Assembly: GCF_041260155.1 (NCBI RefSeq)
Contig: NC_091929.1
Span: 32,812,962 to 32,876,961, forward strand
Length of the DNA stretch: 64,000 nt
DNA from: Ptychodera flava
Taxonomy: Eukaryota > Hemichordata > Enteropneusta > Ptychoderidae
Direction of reading: 5' to 3'
This document shows positions 1 through 12,821 of this stretch, piece after piece (positions within the stretch are counted from its first letter, which is position 1; every line of letters starts with the position of its first letter). Below the pieces are notes generated by a model, which ran no database searches, was not told the DNA's origin, and was given only the letters and a program-made list of their open reading frames with translations. A program made the position numbers and the translations under genes.

Positions 1-74
1 GTAGTCCAACATTTTCTTTGGCAAGAACAGCAAATCTCCAGAATGTAAGAGCTATTTCCATCTTTGTTTTATAG

Positions 75-128
75 GTTATCCAACGTACAAGGAGAAAATC
101 AAAAAGAGACCTGGTGGAAGACCAGAAG
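75..128 (+). CDS. Penultimate coding exon of an unidentified gene entering from the left
   Basis: A 54-base exon bounded by a pyrimidine-rich acceptor ending at 74 and a consensus donor (AG followed by GTAAGC) at 129. Read in the phase that joins the next exon it gives a basic peptide beginning YPTYKEKIKKRPGG. The exon ends with one base of a split codon, which matches the two bases opening the exon at 1503. The rest of the gene lies outside the window. The composition fits a cytoplasmic tail, but I do not recognise the family. Confidence 0.6.
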
Positions 129-241
129 GTAAGCAGCAAGTGTTTTGAACACATGACCATTGAACACCCCCCAATCCCCCCCCCCCCCCCCCTCCCCAAC
201 CATGACATGACTGTTTCAAAGTTAGGCATGGCAGGGTTTAA

Positions 242-961
242 TTAAGGTAGTCTGTGCCTCGAAATCGAAAGGTTTAAACTTTCACTGAAACTTTCCTCTC
301 GCAAACTTACTACCATTCATTTTCAAAATCAAGCATAAAAAATCAGGGTCACTGTGCAAATTTGGTACAAGAGAAACAAATCACCAAAGCTTTACTGATA
401 TTTGAAATTCAAAATGGCAGCCATCCTTGTGTTATCTCTCTTGGGAAAAGAAAATTCCTGATTTTCACAAAACTAAGTCAGTGAAAACTTAATTTGCGCC
501 ATAAGCTTTAAAATGAACCCCCACAAGTTGTAAGCAAAAAGAATATTGTAAAAGTTTGACAGTCTGAGTATCTGTCCCTGAGGCATATTCTATCTTTTTT
601 TTTTTTTTTTTTAATAGTTTTTTATTAAGCTTTTCCATTATGCTGACACAATACAAAGACACAAGACAAGAGACAAAAACAAGAAAGACACACAATAGTG
701 GCATACAGAAAAAATGAGCGCTTTGGAGAAGAAGAAAAAAAAATTACACATCTTTCAGTAATGACCATTTTCTGTTGTGGATTTCTATTTTGCCATTATG
801 CTTTGCAATATATTCCTCAACATTCCGTGTTTGTTTTATCATTGCTCTAAATCCTGGAAATATCGGTAAACACTTCTGCATTTTGCACTTGTACAGATAT
901 TGTTTCCCAATTATCAAAAGATGGAATAAGAAGAATATAATATAGGCCTATTCTATCTTAA
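242..961 (+). repeat. MITE family 1, copy A, interrupted by a LINE tail
   Basis: Begins TTAAGGTAG with a CGCGCCTCG-like subterminal stretch and ends CTATCTTAA. The body is about 360 bases once the nested LINE (597-949) is set aside. It contains the family core AAAATGGCAGCCAT. At least ten other copies or fragments lie in the window. TTAA at both ends of most copies suggests a TTAA target duplication, as in piggyBac-type elements. Confidence 0.75.
597..949 (-). mobile_element. 5'-truncated LINE insertion with poly-A tail
   Basis: Read on the minus strand, this gives the last ~65 codons of a non-LTR reverse transcriptase ORF (containing IGKQYLYKCKMQKCLPIFPG, ending KWSLLKDV and a stop), a 3' UTR, and a poly-A tail seen as poly-T at about 597-612. 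A 10-bp target duplication, ATTCTATCTT, flanks it at 587-596 and 950-959. It sits inside MITE copy A, so it is the younger insertion. It is a dead-on-arrival copy. Confidence 0.8.
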
Positions 962-1741
<780 letters not shown>

Positions 1742-2320
1742 ACACTGTCAACCCCCCCCCCCCCCCCCCCTTCGCAGTTCCACAATGGTGTATTCCAAGC
1801 ATTTGTTACCTATGGGTCATTCCATTTATTAAGTACATTACAGGGGGTGCTAGCCACCTCCCAGATGGGCATCAACAGCATGGGATGAGTACATTCCTGT
1901 TATACATCAGTATTGAGATTTTTGACTCTTTTCAACATTGAATCCAAACAAGAAATTTCAAGGTTTAGAAGTGATACATTTAGACAGTAGCTCATATATT
2001 GGTGGCTTGCGATCTAGTATATAGCATCACATTTGATCCTTTCATATCCCCCTCTCAGTATATTGGTCTGACCCATACCTTGAATAACAAAAGGGTCAGT
2101 CCACAGTAGAGGGGTGGCACAGTAACATGGTTGATAGTCAGTGAAGTCTGATGTTTCATTTTCTTGTACATCTGCCCGATACATGTACTTTCTTCAATAA
2201 TATCTACTCTGACGTGAGGGACACAAAAAATAATTTAGGTGGATGCTTTCTGAGCTAAACCCAAGCAGCTGATTATTGTGTCCTTTTGCTCTTCTGAAAT
2301 CACATAAATATACATACCCC

Positions 2321-2413
2321 TTAACCCTTTCACCACCATGGTTTGTCCCAAATCTATTGTTTTCTATGGTAAAGTTGGACCTGTATACAGGGAACTGGGG
2401 GTGACAGGGTTAA
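2321..2413. repeat. Short TTAA-bounded palindromic MITE (family 2), copy 1
   Basis: A 93-base unit starting TTAACCCTTTCACCACCATG and ending GTGACAGGGTTAA, with inverted ends of about 12 bases. Related units occur at 3088-3180 and 5450-5541. It lies downstream of the left-hand gene, possibly in its 3' UTR. Confidence 0.65.
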
Positions 2414-2519
2414 AAAGGCCAGTAGCTGTAACTTTTGATGATTTTCTCACCATTTTGTTGTTTATATGAATTGAATGTTCTTGTTCTACTTCCCACAGCT
2501 TGATGAAACGCAAACTATT

Positions 2520-2660
2520 CTGCTTGTCAACACAGCATCTACATGTGCAAAATGCACCGTTATTGTTTACATTTGAATTCTAGCCTGGACCAGAATTCAC
2601 TTGTCAACAATAACAATGCAGTCTACACATGTACAGGTTGAGATGACAAGCTGAATACTG
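2520..2660. repeat. Imperfect palindrome of about 140 bases
   Basis: The two halves are mutually complementary in blocks: TTATTGTT pairs with AACAATAA, GAATTC pairs with GAATTC, and CTTGTCA near 2522 pairs with TGACAAG near 2646. It looks like a decayed foldback MITE. Confidence 0.5.
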
Positions 2661-3087
2661 TGTATCTCAACATGCTTTTGGGAGTAGAACAAGAAACTGT
2701 AGTTGATATTACAAACAGAATTAGTGAAAAAATCATTCAATTCCAGAGTAGAGAGGTGGCACGATTATATAGTTTGTTAAATTCATTTAGTGTTTTCTTA
2801 TGCAAAATTTTTTTGAACATTTGCAAATTGAATTTGATAAATCAGTTAATATTGAAAACTGAGTGGATTATTGGTTTCAAAGGTCGATAGTAATTCACAT
2901 TTACTAAATTATTAAAATACGAAAGTGACACACCTGAACTTTGACTCTTTCACCAAAAATATGACAAATGTACAAGGAAAGAACATGTGAAAATGAATAC
3001 ATTATAAACTGGCCTTCCTCCAAACTGACCAGTCAAAGAGGCATATTTCCGATGAAATTGAGCAGTAAGCAAATTATCTGAACAGAT

Positions 3088-3180
3088 TTAATCCTCTCAG
3101 CACCATGATCTGGTCCCAACATATTGTATTCTATGGTTAGATTAGAGCCTTTTTCTATGGAAGTCGGCTGAGAGGGTTAA
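3088..3180. repeat. Family 2 MITE, copy 2
   Basis: Begins TTAATCCTCTCAGCACCATG and ends GGCTGAGAGGGTTAA. It has the same layout and length as the copy at 2321. Confidence 0.6.
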
Positions 3181-3278
3181 AACATTGTTGGATCCTAAGG
3201 ACTTACATTTTTTTTGAATTGAACAAGTAACCAAAGAGAACAGCAGGTGTACCACACCGAGAAATATGTCCCTTTGAT

Positions 3279-3634
3279 TTAAGGTAGCATGCGCCTCAAA
3301 AATGAAAGACTTCAAGTTTTGCTCAAATTTTTTTCAAAGAAAATTTCAACCAGATTCTTACCAAATTGATAAAATCAGGGGTCAATGTGCAAGCTTTGGT
3401 AATAGAGAAACCAATTTCCTAACATTTAGCGACATTTGAAATTCAAAATGGCTGCCATCCCTGTGTAAACTCTATGGACAAAAGTGAAATTTTCGATTTT
3501 TCGAAAACTAAGATGGGAAAGTATACTTTACTCCAAGAGCTTTTAAATGAGCCCCCACAAGTTGTAAATCAGAAAAGAATCGTAAAAAATTTTGAAAGTC
3601 TGAATATCTGTCCCTGAGGCGCATTCTACCTTAA
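3279..3634 (+). repeat. MITE family 1, copy B (complete)
   Basis: Starts TTAAGGTAGCATGCGCCTC and ends GGCGCATTCTACCTTAA, so both terminal inverted repeats and both TTAA ends are intact. The internal core reads AAAATGGCTGCCAT. At 356 bases it is a good reference for the family. Confidence 0.8.
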
Positions 3635-5449
3635 CACAGCTGCATCAGGCTATGGTGTACGGCACATTTGATTCACTGTACAGTGTACAATAGAATGAAA
3701 CATCAAAACTTGGCATAAAAGTAGGCATATCAGATTATTTTAGCCACTGACTCAGATGCACTAATACATGTATTATGAATTTCAAACATTCAAGTCAAAA
3801 TGAAAGATCATCTTGGTAGTTCAGTTTAGGTTTTTTGCAATTTGTACATGTAGGAAAAAAAGTAACATTCATTAGGAGCATTTGATTCATAAACTGCTTG
3901 CGCAAGATTGAAATTGTACTGGATTGTCCTTGACTTTGAAAAGATGTGGACGCTAACAACAGAGTGATTACTGTAGCTGGGTTTCTGCTTGTTTCAGAAC
4001 AAGCTGTGTTAGCCGCTGATGTATGCTTTGCTATACGCTTGTTAACAAAGGATATTGTGTGTCTTTTGTGCACGGAAAAGCAGTCAGAGCGATATCAGGA
4101 CTCTAGACTGTTCTCCGATGTGCCTTCAGTGTATTCCGGCAAGTCTGATAAGAGGCACCAGGCATACACAGCTATATCTGCCCTTGTATTGTCTATGCGC
4201 AGCTTCATTGTGTGTGGTCCGTGTTCATGCAAAGGATTGGGCCACAGTGTTTTCGGAGCAGGGGGCCTCTTCCAGTTTCCTAGAATGCAAGAGAATCTGA
4301 CAGCATCTGTGTAGTGATATCAGATAAGGGCGAAGGAGCTGAGCTCGTCCAGGAAGCTGTAATATATATATTCCTGAAAGTACAGAGGAAGAAGTATTTA
4401 AGAAGTGTTCACCAGCTACTTCCGCTCTTGATATGTCCACCGGCAGATAAAACTACTGCCCAGACATGTATTTTTAAGAGAAGATGGACAAGTCTTGGCT
4501 GAAACAAACATTAATATTTTGATATTCCCTTTGATTTTAGCAAACATCTCACTTCTGACCGCCCTCAGTTAACACTGAAGTGTAGGTCACAGTGTCCATT
4601 CTGATGCTGGCCACCAGATTGCAAAAACATTTTCATGGGACATGATTCTGTTATATTTTACTTGGGAGGACAATATACCAGACTAATGTATACCTTGTGA
4701 AGTATGCAAACCAAAGAAGTGTCCTGTGCGTTTGTACAAGGAGTTCGATTTTGGTTGTGAGATTTGTCTCCAATTCAGTGGATCCACATCAGACGTAAGC
4801 ATTGAGAACTACACCTAGGTGAATGACAAAGCAGAATGGCGGTTTTTCGGAATCCGAGGCACCTGTCGCTTAGCCGACGCTATTTGCATTCCAGGTCATG
4901 ACCTTTGACTTTCCACTCTTGACAGCATGATGGCGCTCTTCAAGATGGATGTAATTATCGCATTGAATGCAAAAAAAACAGATGCATTCAATTTATGCTC
5001 GCCTTTGAGAAAACTTGTTCATTACCAAGGTTGAATTGTATGGGAGAGTTAGCTAGCTTTGACCATGAACCCTAAAAAAAAAATGACTCTGGCCAGGCTA
5101 TTCTTGCAGTGCTAGATTATATTTAAGATCCTTGAAACTTTTTTCCAGAGATAAAAAAAACTAACAATATGCAAATTATTTATATTATCTAACTTGTAAT
5201 ATTTTATATGAAACAAAAAAAAACAACTTGTAGAAGTAGATTGTACGATGCAAGGTTGAAGTCGTATCAGTGGATCAGCTGATGTTTTCAGTATTAATTG
5301 TTTTTGTAAATATATTTTGTACTCTGTCAGGAGTGATCGCAAAGAAGCTTGGACCGAGTAACTTCAGGTGGGCACGTCTCGTATTGTAGAACAATTTCGT
5401 GAGGAGGAGACGGAAAACGTGAACAACACAGACATTAAGTCCTAGCTGA
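3635..5449. other. Non-coding, no supported gene
   Basis: A 122-codon open frame at 3946-4314 has no splice context, domain or paralogue here. I see no conserved element. AT-rich stretches lie near 5130-5220. Confidence 0.4.
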
Positions 5450-5541
5450 TTAACCCTCTCACCCCCATATTCATGTTTAGTGGTCCAACATGGCCATAGT
5501 GAAGTGTAGAATCGGGCCAAACCATGGTGATGAGAGGGTTA
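5450..5541. repeat. Family 2 MITE, copy 3
   Basis: Begins TTAACCCTCTCACCCCCAT and ends ATGAGAGGGTTA. It is in the opposite internal orientation to copy 1, judged from the CCATGGT block near its right end. Confidence 0.6.
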
Positions 5542-5924
5542 CAACATCACATAAAAGAGAACCTACAAGTTCATCTAGTAGACGTTTTCTGTCCAGGCTT
5601 CTTGCAACGCCTTGCTGCCATTGTAAAATTTTCAAACCAAAATGATTCCGCACTGAAGATGTTATTATTTTGTCATTTCATTAGCATTTTGGTTATTACA
5701 GTGAACAGAGACAGCAGCAGTTACATAGAGACTTGCATGGAGACATGCATTTTAACTCTACTGTCCAACTTGACATATCTGTGGTGGCAGTCTTTAAGTG
5801 AGAAATATACGTTCCATATTTCCATTGAGGTTGATTTATTGAAATATGACACATGGAACATTATAGAGACTTTTTTTTTGCAAGATGTGGGACAATAGCC
5901 GAAATTTTTTGTGTGAGTTGGTTT

Positions 5925-7440
5925 TAGCTCCCATAGCCATATGTATATATGGCAATGGAAGCTATTCTTATAGGCTAGGAAAATGTATGTATGTCTGTAT
6001 GTCTGTATGTCTGTCCGTCAACATCAAAAACTCCAAAACCGCTGCACATTTCATCTTGATATTTGGTGTGTACATGGATGATGGGCTGTAGATGAGATTT
6101 TGTTCAAATGAAGTTGTCATTGCCAAAAATATGCAAATTAGTGCCAAAAAAGGCGTTTTTGGTAAAAAATCTCCTTCTTCATAACCGCTGGTCAGACAGC
6201 TTTGATATTTGGTATACAGGTCCCTAGGGATAACCCAACTTGGATTTGTTCAAATTGTGATGAAATATGCAAATCTGTATTTTTAAGGAATTTTTTTGTC
6301 ATTTTTGGTCAAAAATTTATTTCATCAAAACCGCTTGTCTGACAGCTTTGATATTTGGTATACAGGTCCCTAGGGATAGCCCAACTTGGATTTGTTCAAA
6401 TTGTGATGAAATAAGCAAATCTGTATTTTTAAGGAATTTTTTTGTCATTTTTGGTCAAAAATTTATTTCATTAAAACCGCTCGTCTGACAGCTTTGATAT
6501 TTGGTATACAGGTCCCTAGGGATAGCCCAACTTGGAATTGTTTAAATTGTAATGAAATAAGCCAATCTGTATTTTTAAGGAATTTTTTTGTCATTTTGGT
6601 GCCAAAAAAGGCGTTTTTGGTAAAAAATCTCTTTCTTCATAACCGCTGGTCAGACAGCTTTGATATTTGGTATACAGGTCCCTAGGGATAACCCAACTTG
6701 GATTTGTTCAAATTGTGATGAAATATGCAAATCTGTATTTTTAAGGAATTTTTTTGTCATTTTTGGTCAAAAATTTATTTCATCAAAACCGCTTGTCTGA
6801 CAGCTTTGATATTTGGTATACAGGTCCCTAGGGATAGCCCAACTTGGATTTGTTCAAATTGTGATGAAATAAGTAAATCTGTATTTTTAAGGAATTTTTT
6901 TGTCATTTTTGGTCAAAAATTTATTTCATCAAAACAGCTCGTCTGACAGCTTTGATATTTGGTATACAGGTTCCTACAGATAAACTAAATATGATATACA
7001 GAATATATGATGAAATCTGCAATTTTGTATTTTTGGTGCAATTTTTGCCATTTTTGGTCAAAAAATGTGTTTCTCAAAAACTACTTGTCTGATGCCTTTG
7101 ATATTTGGTATACAGGTTCCTGGGGGTTCTCTTAGTGTGATATAGTGAAATATGATGAAATCTTCAATTTTTGTATTTTTGGGTCAGTTTTTGCCGTTTT
7201 TGGTCAAAATATTTGTTTCTCAAAAGTTACTCATGTGATAGCTTTGATATTTGGTATACATTTTTATACATAATTATGATGAAATCATCAATTTTGTATT
7301 TTTGCAGCTAATTTTGCCATTTTAGGTCAGGCCATCCTGAAATGAGCTATCAAAGATCTCAACCTTCTTCATCAATACATATGTCACAAAACGTTGCTCT
7401 CTTCATAACACAGCAGAGCTCTGTCGACCATTGGGTCGTT
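5925..7440 (+). mobile_element. Non-autonomous element carrying ~146-bp tandem repeats
   Basis: Opens with TAGCTCCCATAGCCATATG. From about 6160 it consists of about eight tandem units marked by GACAGCTTTGATATTTGG at 6194, 6341, 6487, 6653, 6799 and 6945, with diverged copies near 7091 and 7238. Spacing is 146-147 bases except one step of 166. A higher-order copy of about 459 bases is visible, since the CTTCATAACCGCTGGTCAGA block near 6178 recurs near 6637. No coding capacity is seen; frames across it merely repeat. A second, shorter relative starts at 7443. Confidence 0.65.
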
Positions 7441-7442
7441 GT

Positions 7443-7984
7443 TAGCTCCCATAGCCATATGTATATATGTTTACAAGTTTACATTTATTGAAAATCTCAA
7501 TAGCCACTGAGCAGATTAGATGAAAAATTAGCATGTAAGTACTTTGGGCTGACCTGAAATGATTGTGCACATCTTGGGTCAGTATCTTGGACTTGCTATT
7601 TTTCATGAATTTTTGTGTAATTTTCTCCCATTTTTGGTCAAAAAATCTTCTTCTCTGAAACCACAAGTCTGATTGATTTGAAACTTGGTATGGAAGTGCA
7701 TAGAAGTGACCTTTCTCAAATCTGGGCAAATCGTGGTGAAATTTGCATATTTGCATTTTTTGGCTATTTTTTCATTTTGATCAAAAATTTTTTTTAACTC
7801 TGAAACCACACGTCCGATTGAGTTGAAACTTAGTGTAGAGGTTTTTACGGGTGACGTCAGTAAGATTTGATCAAATTCTGGTGAAATTTGTATAATTTTA
7901 TTTTCTTGGGGGAATTGTTTCTATTTGTGATAAAAAAATCTTTTAGCTTGATTTTAGCTTGTTTTGATAACTATATGGGAGCGA
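7443..7984 (+). mobile_element. Shorter relative of the preceding repeat element
   Basis: Has the same opening as 5925 (TAGCTCCCATAGCCATATG) and ends ACTATATGGGAGC, a partial inverted copy of the opening. It contains diverged units with AAACCACANGTC...GATTGA spacing. It abuts the first element head to tail. Confidence 0.55.
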
Positions 7985-8838
7985 CCAGTGACATTGTCAC
8001 TATTTTTTGTTTACTGGACAAAGTACCTTTTTCGTATACTTCCTATATTATGTTAAATTCCGAAAGCATTCTATTGCAAATACTGTACATTATGTAAACT
8101 TTGCAGCGTTATAGTTGACAAATGGATTCAAGTCTGCATTGCAGTTCATCTGTTGACAATGACGTTGGACAATGCAAACACACAGGCTTTGTTCAAAAGT
8201 TTGAAAAAAAAACATTTTGAAGTGATTTTGGAATTAGAATTTGGAATTGTACAAACAACAAAAGTATCAGTAAATATATATATCAATATTTACAGCTAAC
8301 CGAGGTTCATATAGCCATGTGCATTTTTATGGAGCAGGGTAAACTGTCCCAAGACTATGTATCTCCCTGCTTGAGCATAATGTATTTCACTCTCCAGTGT
8401 CCATTTCGTTGTTGACGCAATTATTTTTTCAGTCATACCAAGTGAAGCAACCTTCGAAAGGGAGCTTGTAGCTCTTAATATCAAGCTGGTTATGATTTGT
8501 ATGTTTCTAGTTTGATATTCTGTTTGAAAATGTCAATTGCTTCTTGTTCAATCCGACAATTGCAGCACTGTGTGGTTTCCGCAGCCACTCACAAAGCATT
8601 CTTCTTCCACCCCCTCGGCTGTCATAATGGTATGATCCTTTCTGTGATTCATGATGTAAATATCAGTTGATCCCAGAATGCAACATAGGTTGTAGTTATC
8701 TAGTTTGTATTAAAGATAAAAATTACATTGTTACAAATCAAGTGTATGTCTGCGATTGGTTTGTTTGTCTCTTGACTCTACTCATTTCATTCAGACGGTA
8801 ATAAACTCAGTTAATCATATTTACAAATATTATCGGCT
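7985..8838. other. Non-coding, nothing supported
   Basis: AT-rich sequence with no convincing exon, RNA gene or repeat visible by eye. Confidence 0.4.
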
Positions 8839-9183
8839 CAAGGTAGAACGCGCCTTGGGGACAGATATTGGGACTCTCAAACTTTTACAATTCTTTTCTG
8901 ATACACATGGGGTTTCATTTTAAAGCTCTTGGCGTAAGAAAACTTTTTACTGTCGTAGTTCTTTGAAATTCAAATATCTAATTTATCTCCACAGAGTTAA
9001 CACAGGGATGGCGGCAATTTTGAATTTTAAATAGTGACAAATCTGGTTATTTCTCCAGTACCAAAATTTGCAAGGTGACCATCGTTTTTATTCTTGATTT
9101 TGAAAGAGAATGTTGAAATATGCTTTGAGGAAAGTTTGAGCAACAGTTTAAGCCTTTCACTTAGGAGGTGCATTTTACCTTAA
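8839..9183 (-). repeat. MITE family 1, copy C (complete, inverted)
   Basis: Left end AAGGTAGAACGCGCC, right end TTTTACCTTAA. The core is on the opposite strand to copies A and B (GGATGGCGGCAATTTTGAA). The left TTAA is altered to CTCAA. Confidence 0.75.
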
Positions 9184-10774
9184 AATAGAAATTATATAGT
9201 TATAGTACAGATATCAAAACAGACTTGACAACTAACAGTGAATTATGTCTTCACACAAGACAATGCCTGAATATTGTCAAGCCGTTGCGCCGTCATTCGG
9301 CCGTCACTACCGCCCTTCTTAATTTCCTTTTGAGAGCAGGTACACCTGAGCAACTGTGTTCCAATTCCCGGTCGTGTACCAATTTGGGTACCTTTTTTGG
9401 CTCGACAAGTGTGTCGGTACACAATCAACACAATGCTGCTCAGTGCGAATAATTTCGATTTTTGCATTTTGGTAGTCTTTTTTTTTTTGCAAAACTGTAT
9501 ATAGAAGTCTGAGAATGAATTTGTCATAAACCAGCAGTGCCTGCGATCTGAGCAATTACAACGCAGACACACTCGACCTCAGGGTACAATTGTTAGCGCG
9601 CCCTCTAGTGACCGCGGTCGGCCCAAGTAAAGTTGTGCGATCCCGTACTGTAAATATTATTTCTTCAGATTTGGCGATTCGTTTTGAATTTGTTAACGTT
9701 GGAATTTTTTTCACTTGCAAGATTTCGCTGCTTTCACCGCGACCACCGTACCGCTCGACCAATCAACGTTCACTCGCTCACAAGTGGTTTACCACCCCGC
9801 TACTGTTAACAGTAAGCCAACAAGTTCCAATGTTTAATTGTTCCGATCGAAGGGGTATTACAGCAGTTTGGCTATACCTGGCAAGGATCCAATGACAATA
9901 ACACAAGCTGAGTCTAATTTAAGCCATGACGCCTGTGCACGCCGGCCGGCCGAAATTCCCGGTGCAATCCACGAGTCTCGCTTATTGTGCAAGACGACCT
10001 CCACAGGTAACATGACTGAAGCGGAATCTGAAATGTGACCGGAACATATGAGTGGAACAGATGACGAATCGAGCGTAAAACAGGCGTAGTTTTAAGGTAA
10101 ATGTATTACAATAAACTTATCTCATTAGACCTTTGATTCTCGTTTTCTTCAAGGTTGCCCCAGGTATGCGTGGGAAGCACTATGGCGCTACTTTAAACAC
10201 ACCTTTTTTCACTGACTTTCAAAGGGACCCTGGATATTTCGATGACGCATTATTTGTCTGATTCAAATTAAACTTGGAAATTCTACTCCAAGTCAAGCGT
10301 TGCACATGAAGAGATTTTCTTTTTTGATGTTTTAGCATTCATGTATTTTTTTAAAACGTTACTAACAAATAAAAATGTCCTTATGTGAAAATTGTTTAAA
10401 TATCATTACGCGCTTTGACAAAGAACACAGCATATAGTCAATAAGGAGTTGACGATCAGTGTAAACATCTGTGGTAGTCCATTAATATGGCCACTGAAAA
10501 GCCGCGGTCGTGTACATGCCCCCATTGCCAGTGTATTCAAACTAGCTTTGTCCCTGTTTGTGTTGGTGACTATTTCCGTCTGCCTCTCCAACTGCCTTCT
10601 GCCTAGGCGCCTGTCTGTCAGTTTCCAACAAGATTAATTGACGAAAAATTTCACTTCATATGAACACAGAGACACAAATTACCAAAACTGTTTTCAGTAT
10701 TTACGTATGGAAGTAACTGTGACTGGAATGGTCTAAAGTGTCTCTTAAATACCAATATTTCACTCGAAGGGTAC
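9184..10774. other. Non-coding; weak candidate for the DD1 5' exon
   Basis: A relatively CpG-rich stretch at about 9560-10060 ends with a donor-like CCACAG followed by GTAACA at 10007. It lies about 5 kb upstream of the DD1 coding exon, so it could be the missing 5' exon. It lacks the blocks shared by the DD2 and DD3 promoter candidates, so the case is weak. Confidence 0.25.
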
Positions 10775-11130
10775 TTAATGTAGTTCGTGCCTCGAAGATT
10801 AAAGACTTAAAATTTTGTTTACACTATCCTCAAGCAAATTTTCAACCTTTGGCATCAAGAATAAAAATCGGGGGTCACCGTGCAAACTTTGGTACCAGAG
10901 AAATCACCCAATATTGACCGATATTTGAAATTCAAAATGGCCGCCATCCATGTGCTATCTCTGTGGGGGAATATAATTTCCGATTTTTACAAAACTGAAC
11001 CAGCGGAAAATAAACTTTATTTACTCCATAAGCTTCAAAATATAGCTACGCAAGTTAAGTGGTAGGCAAAAAAAGAATATTGGAAAAGTTTGATAGTCGG
11101 AATATCAGTCCGCGGGCGCATTCTGCCGAA
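10775..11130 (+). repeat. MITE family 1, copy D
   Basis: Starts TTAATGTAGTTCGTGCCTCG. The core AAAATGGCCGCCAT is near 10935. It ends GGGCGCATTCTGCCG, with the right terminus degraded. Confidence 0.7.
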
Positions 11131-11544
11131 CCAACTCAGTATAGGGGGACTGTTAGCAATATGTGATATTTGAATACAGTTAACTAAATGTAGAAGTTCG
11201 CAATCGTGCTTGCCTGACAGTGTAGTCACAAAATTTCACATAACAAAGAGTTTCAGAGAAACCAGTTCTCTCCGTCTCATATTGAGACATTATAGCACAT
11301 TACGTAATGGGTGCAAGGTAAAACATATTCATAGACGATAGGTGTTTGTTCTAAGTCCACCGAAGTCAGATCGATATGCCCTGAAATTCTGGGAAATCCT
11401 TGGAGCACAAAAGTCCATTCCATTGTTTAGAGCCCCAAAGAAAGTCTATTTTAGTCCGTAACCAAAGGCATGGCCACTAATCTTCAGTCTCCAAAATGTT
11501 CAATGCTTTTCTAGTCTACCACTCGTGTTGGCCCAGTTTGAAGT

Positions 11545-11770
11545 TCTGAGAGAAAGTAAAGTTTCCACTATTTTGTAGAAATCAAAAATTTATTTTTCCC
11601 CATTGAGTTAACACAGGAATGGCAGCCATTTTGAATTTCAAGTATCGGTAAATATCAGGTAAATTTTCACAGTGACCCCTGATTTGTATCCTTGATTTGT
11701 TGAGAGAATGGTTGAAAGCTTACTTGAGGAAAGTGAGTATAAGTTTTAGTCATTCAATTACGTTCCGCTT
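11545..11770 (-). repeat. MITE family 1, copy E (partial)
   Basis: Contains the inverted family body (AACACAGGAATGGCAGCCAT, then TATCGGTAAAT and GAGAATGGTTGAAAG). Its left terminus is missing and its right terminus is eroded. Confidence 0.6.
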
Positions 11771-12714
11771 TTACTTCCGTAAACTGTAATGCTTGAAATC
11801 TTCTACCTTTCCAAGCGACGCATGAGCACTACAATATTTGAGTACGTGTGTACATATAGCGTGTACCGTTAACGTTCAAATTTGTTTTTCAATGAGTTTT
11901 ACACCCATAACAATTTTTCTCTCGTCTTGACCATCAAATTGAAAATATGCCTCCATAAACTTGAACTATAAGCTGTCAATTTAACCAGACATATACTCAT
12001 TTCAACAGCTTGTCTGTCGACCCAATTTCCGTAGTTGTAATAAATCTGGCTATATTGATCCGTGATTCAAATGAAACTGTTATTTCCTGCTGAATATTGA
12101 CTGCCTATTGACAGAATACCATCGTTGCAAAGAGACTGCGAGATTCAGCGTGTTTCCGGAACAATGTGAGGGCCAGTGTGACAGAATTATGTCGAGGAGA
12201 AACAGCCCGTTAAACGCCTCCCGACCATCCGTTTTCGACTTATCAATTTTAACTTGTGAAGTAATTATTTTCTCTATTTCTTGGTCTCGACGAGCAAAAA
12301 GTTATTTGAAAAATTTCGACGCGACAGCCTCCCAGAAGTTTCGCATGTACAGGATCCCTCCGTTGGGTTGGGGTTGGGGGTTGGGGCAGACACAGTATAT
12401 TTTTAGTTTCTTTGGTTTACAACTGAAGAGACGGTGGTGCTAACGCTGTGCGATATCTCGCATGATAAATCATTGACATATAGTTATTCAAGTGGGACAA
12501 CGTTTCACCTTAGCTAAAATTCCTGGCTATTTAATCGTACCGAACGCCACACAATTGCTCTTATATGCAGGCAGTCTCAGGAAAACTTTTAACAGAACAA
12601 CATTCTCATACGCTTCGTTAGCATATGTTTGGACTCTAAAAATTCCAACTGTCTTTTTTCCTGGTCTGTATCTGCAACTTTGATGAAAAAACACATGTCT
12701 TAACCTTCTTCTTT
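11771..12714. other. Non-coding, nothing supported
   Basis: No exon with convincing splice sites and no repeat recognised. A G/T-rich stretch lies near 12360-12385. Confidence 0.4.
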
Positions 12715-12815
12715 TTGTAAAATTGGAAATTTATTTTCCCGTTGTTTGTACAGCACTGAAAATCATTTTGAATTTCAAATAATTCAAATATTTCAACTTC
12801 AATAAAAACCGCCGG
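12715..12815 (-). repeat. MITE family 1 fragment, copy F
   Basis: Residual similarity to the family body (AAATTTATTTTCCCGTT, then CATTTTGAATTTCAAAT), cut short beside the Harbinger-like insertion. Confidence 0.4.
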
Positions 12816-12821
12816 CGCTAA

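Noticed and set aside
3946-4314. 122-codon open frame
   Set aside because: No domain, no splice context, no paralogue near the DD genes; compatible with chance.
6267-6946. Repeated open frames with identical peptides
   Set aside because: They arise from the 146-bp tandem units of a non-coding element; the peptides repeat because the DNA does.
6160-7300. CRISPR-like array
   Set aside because: Units are contiguous tandem copies with no unique spacers, in a eukaryotic genome.
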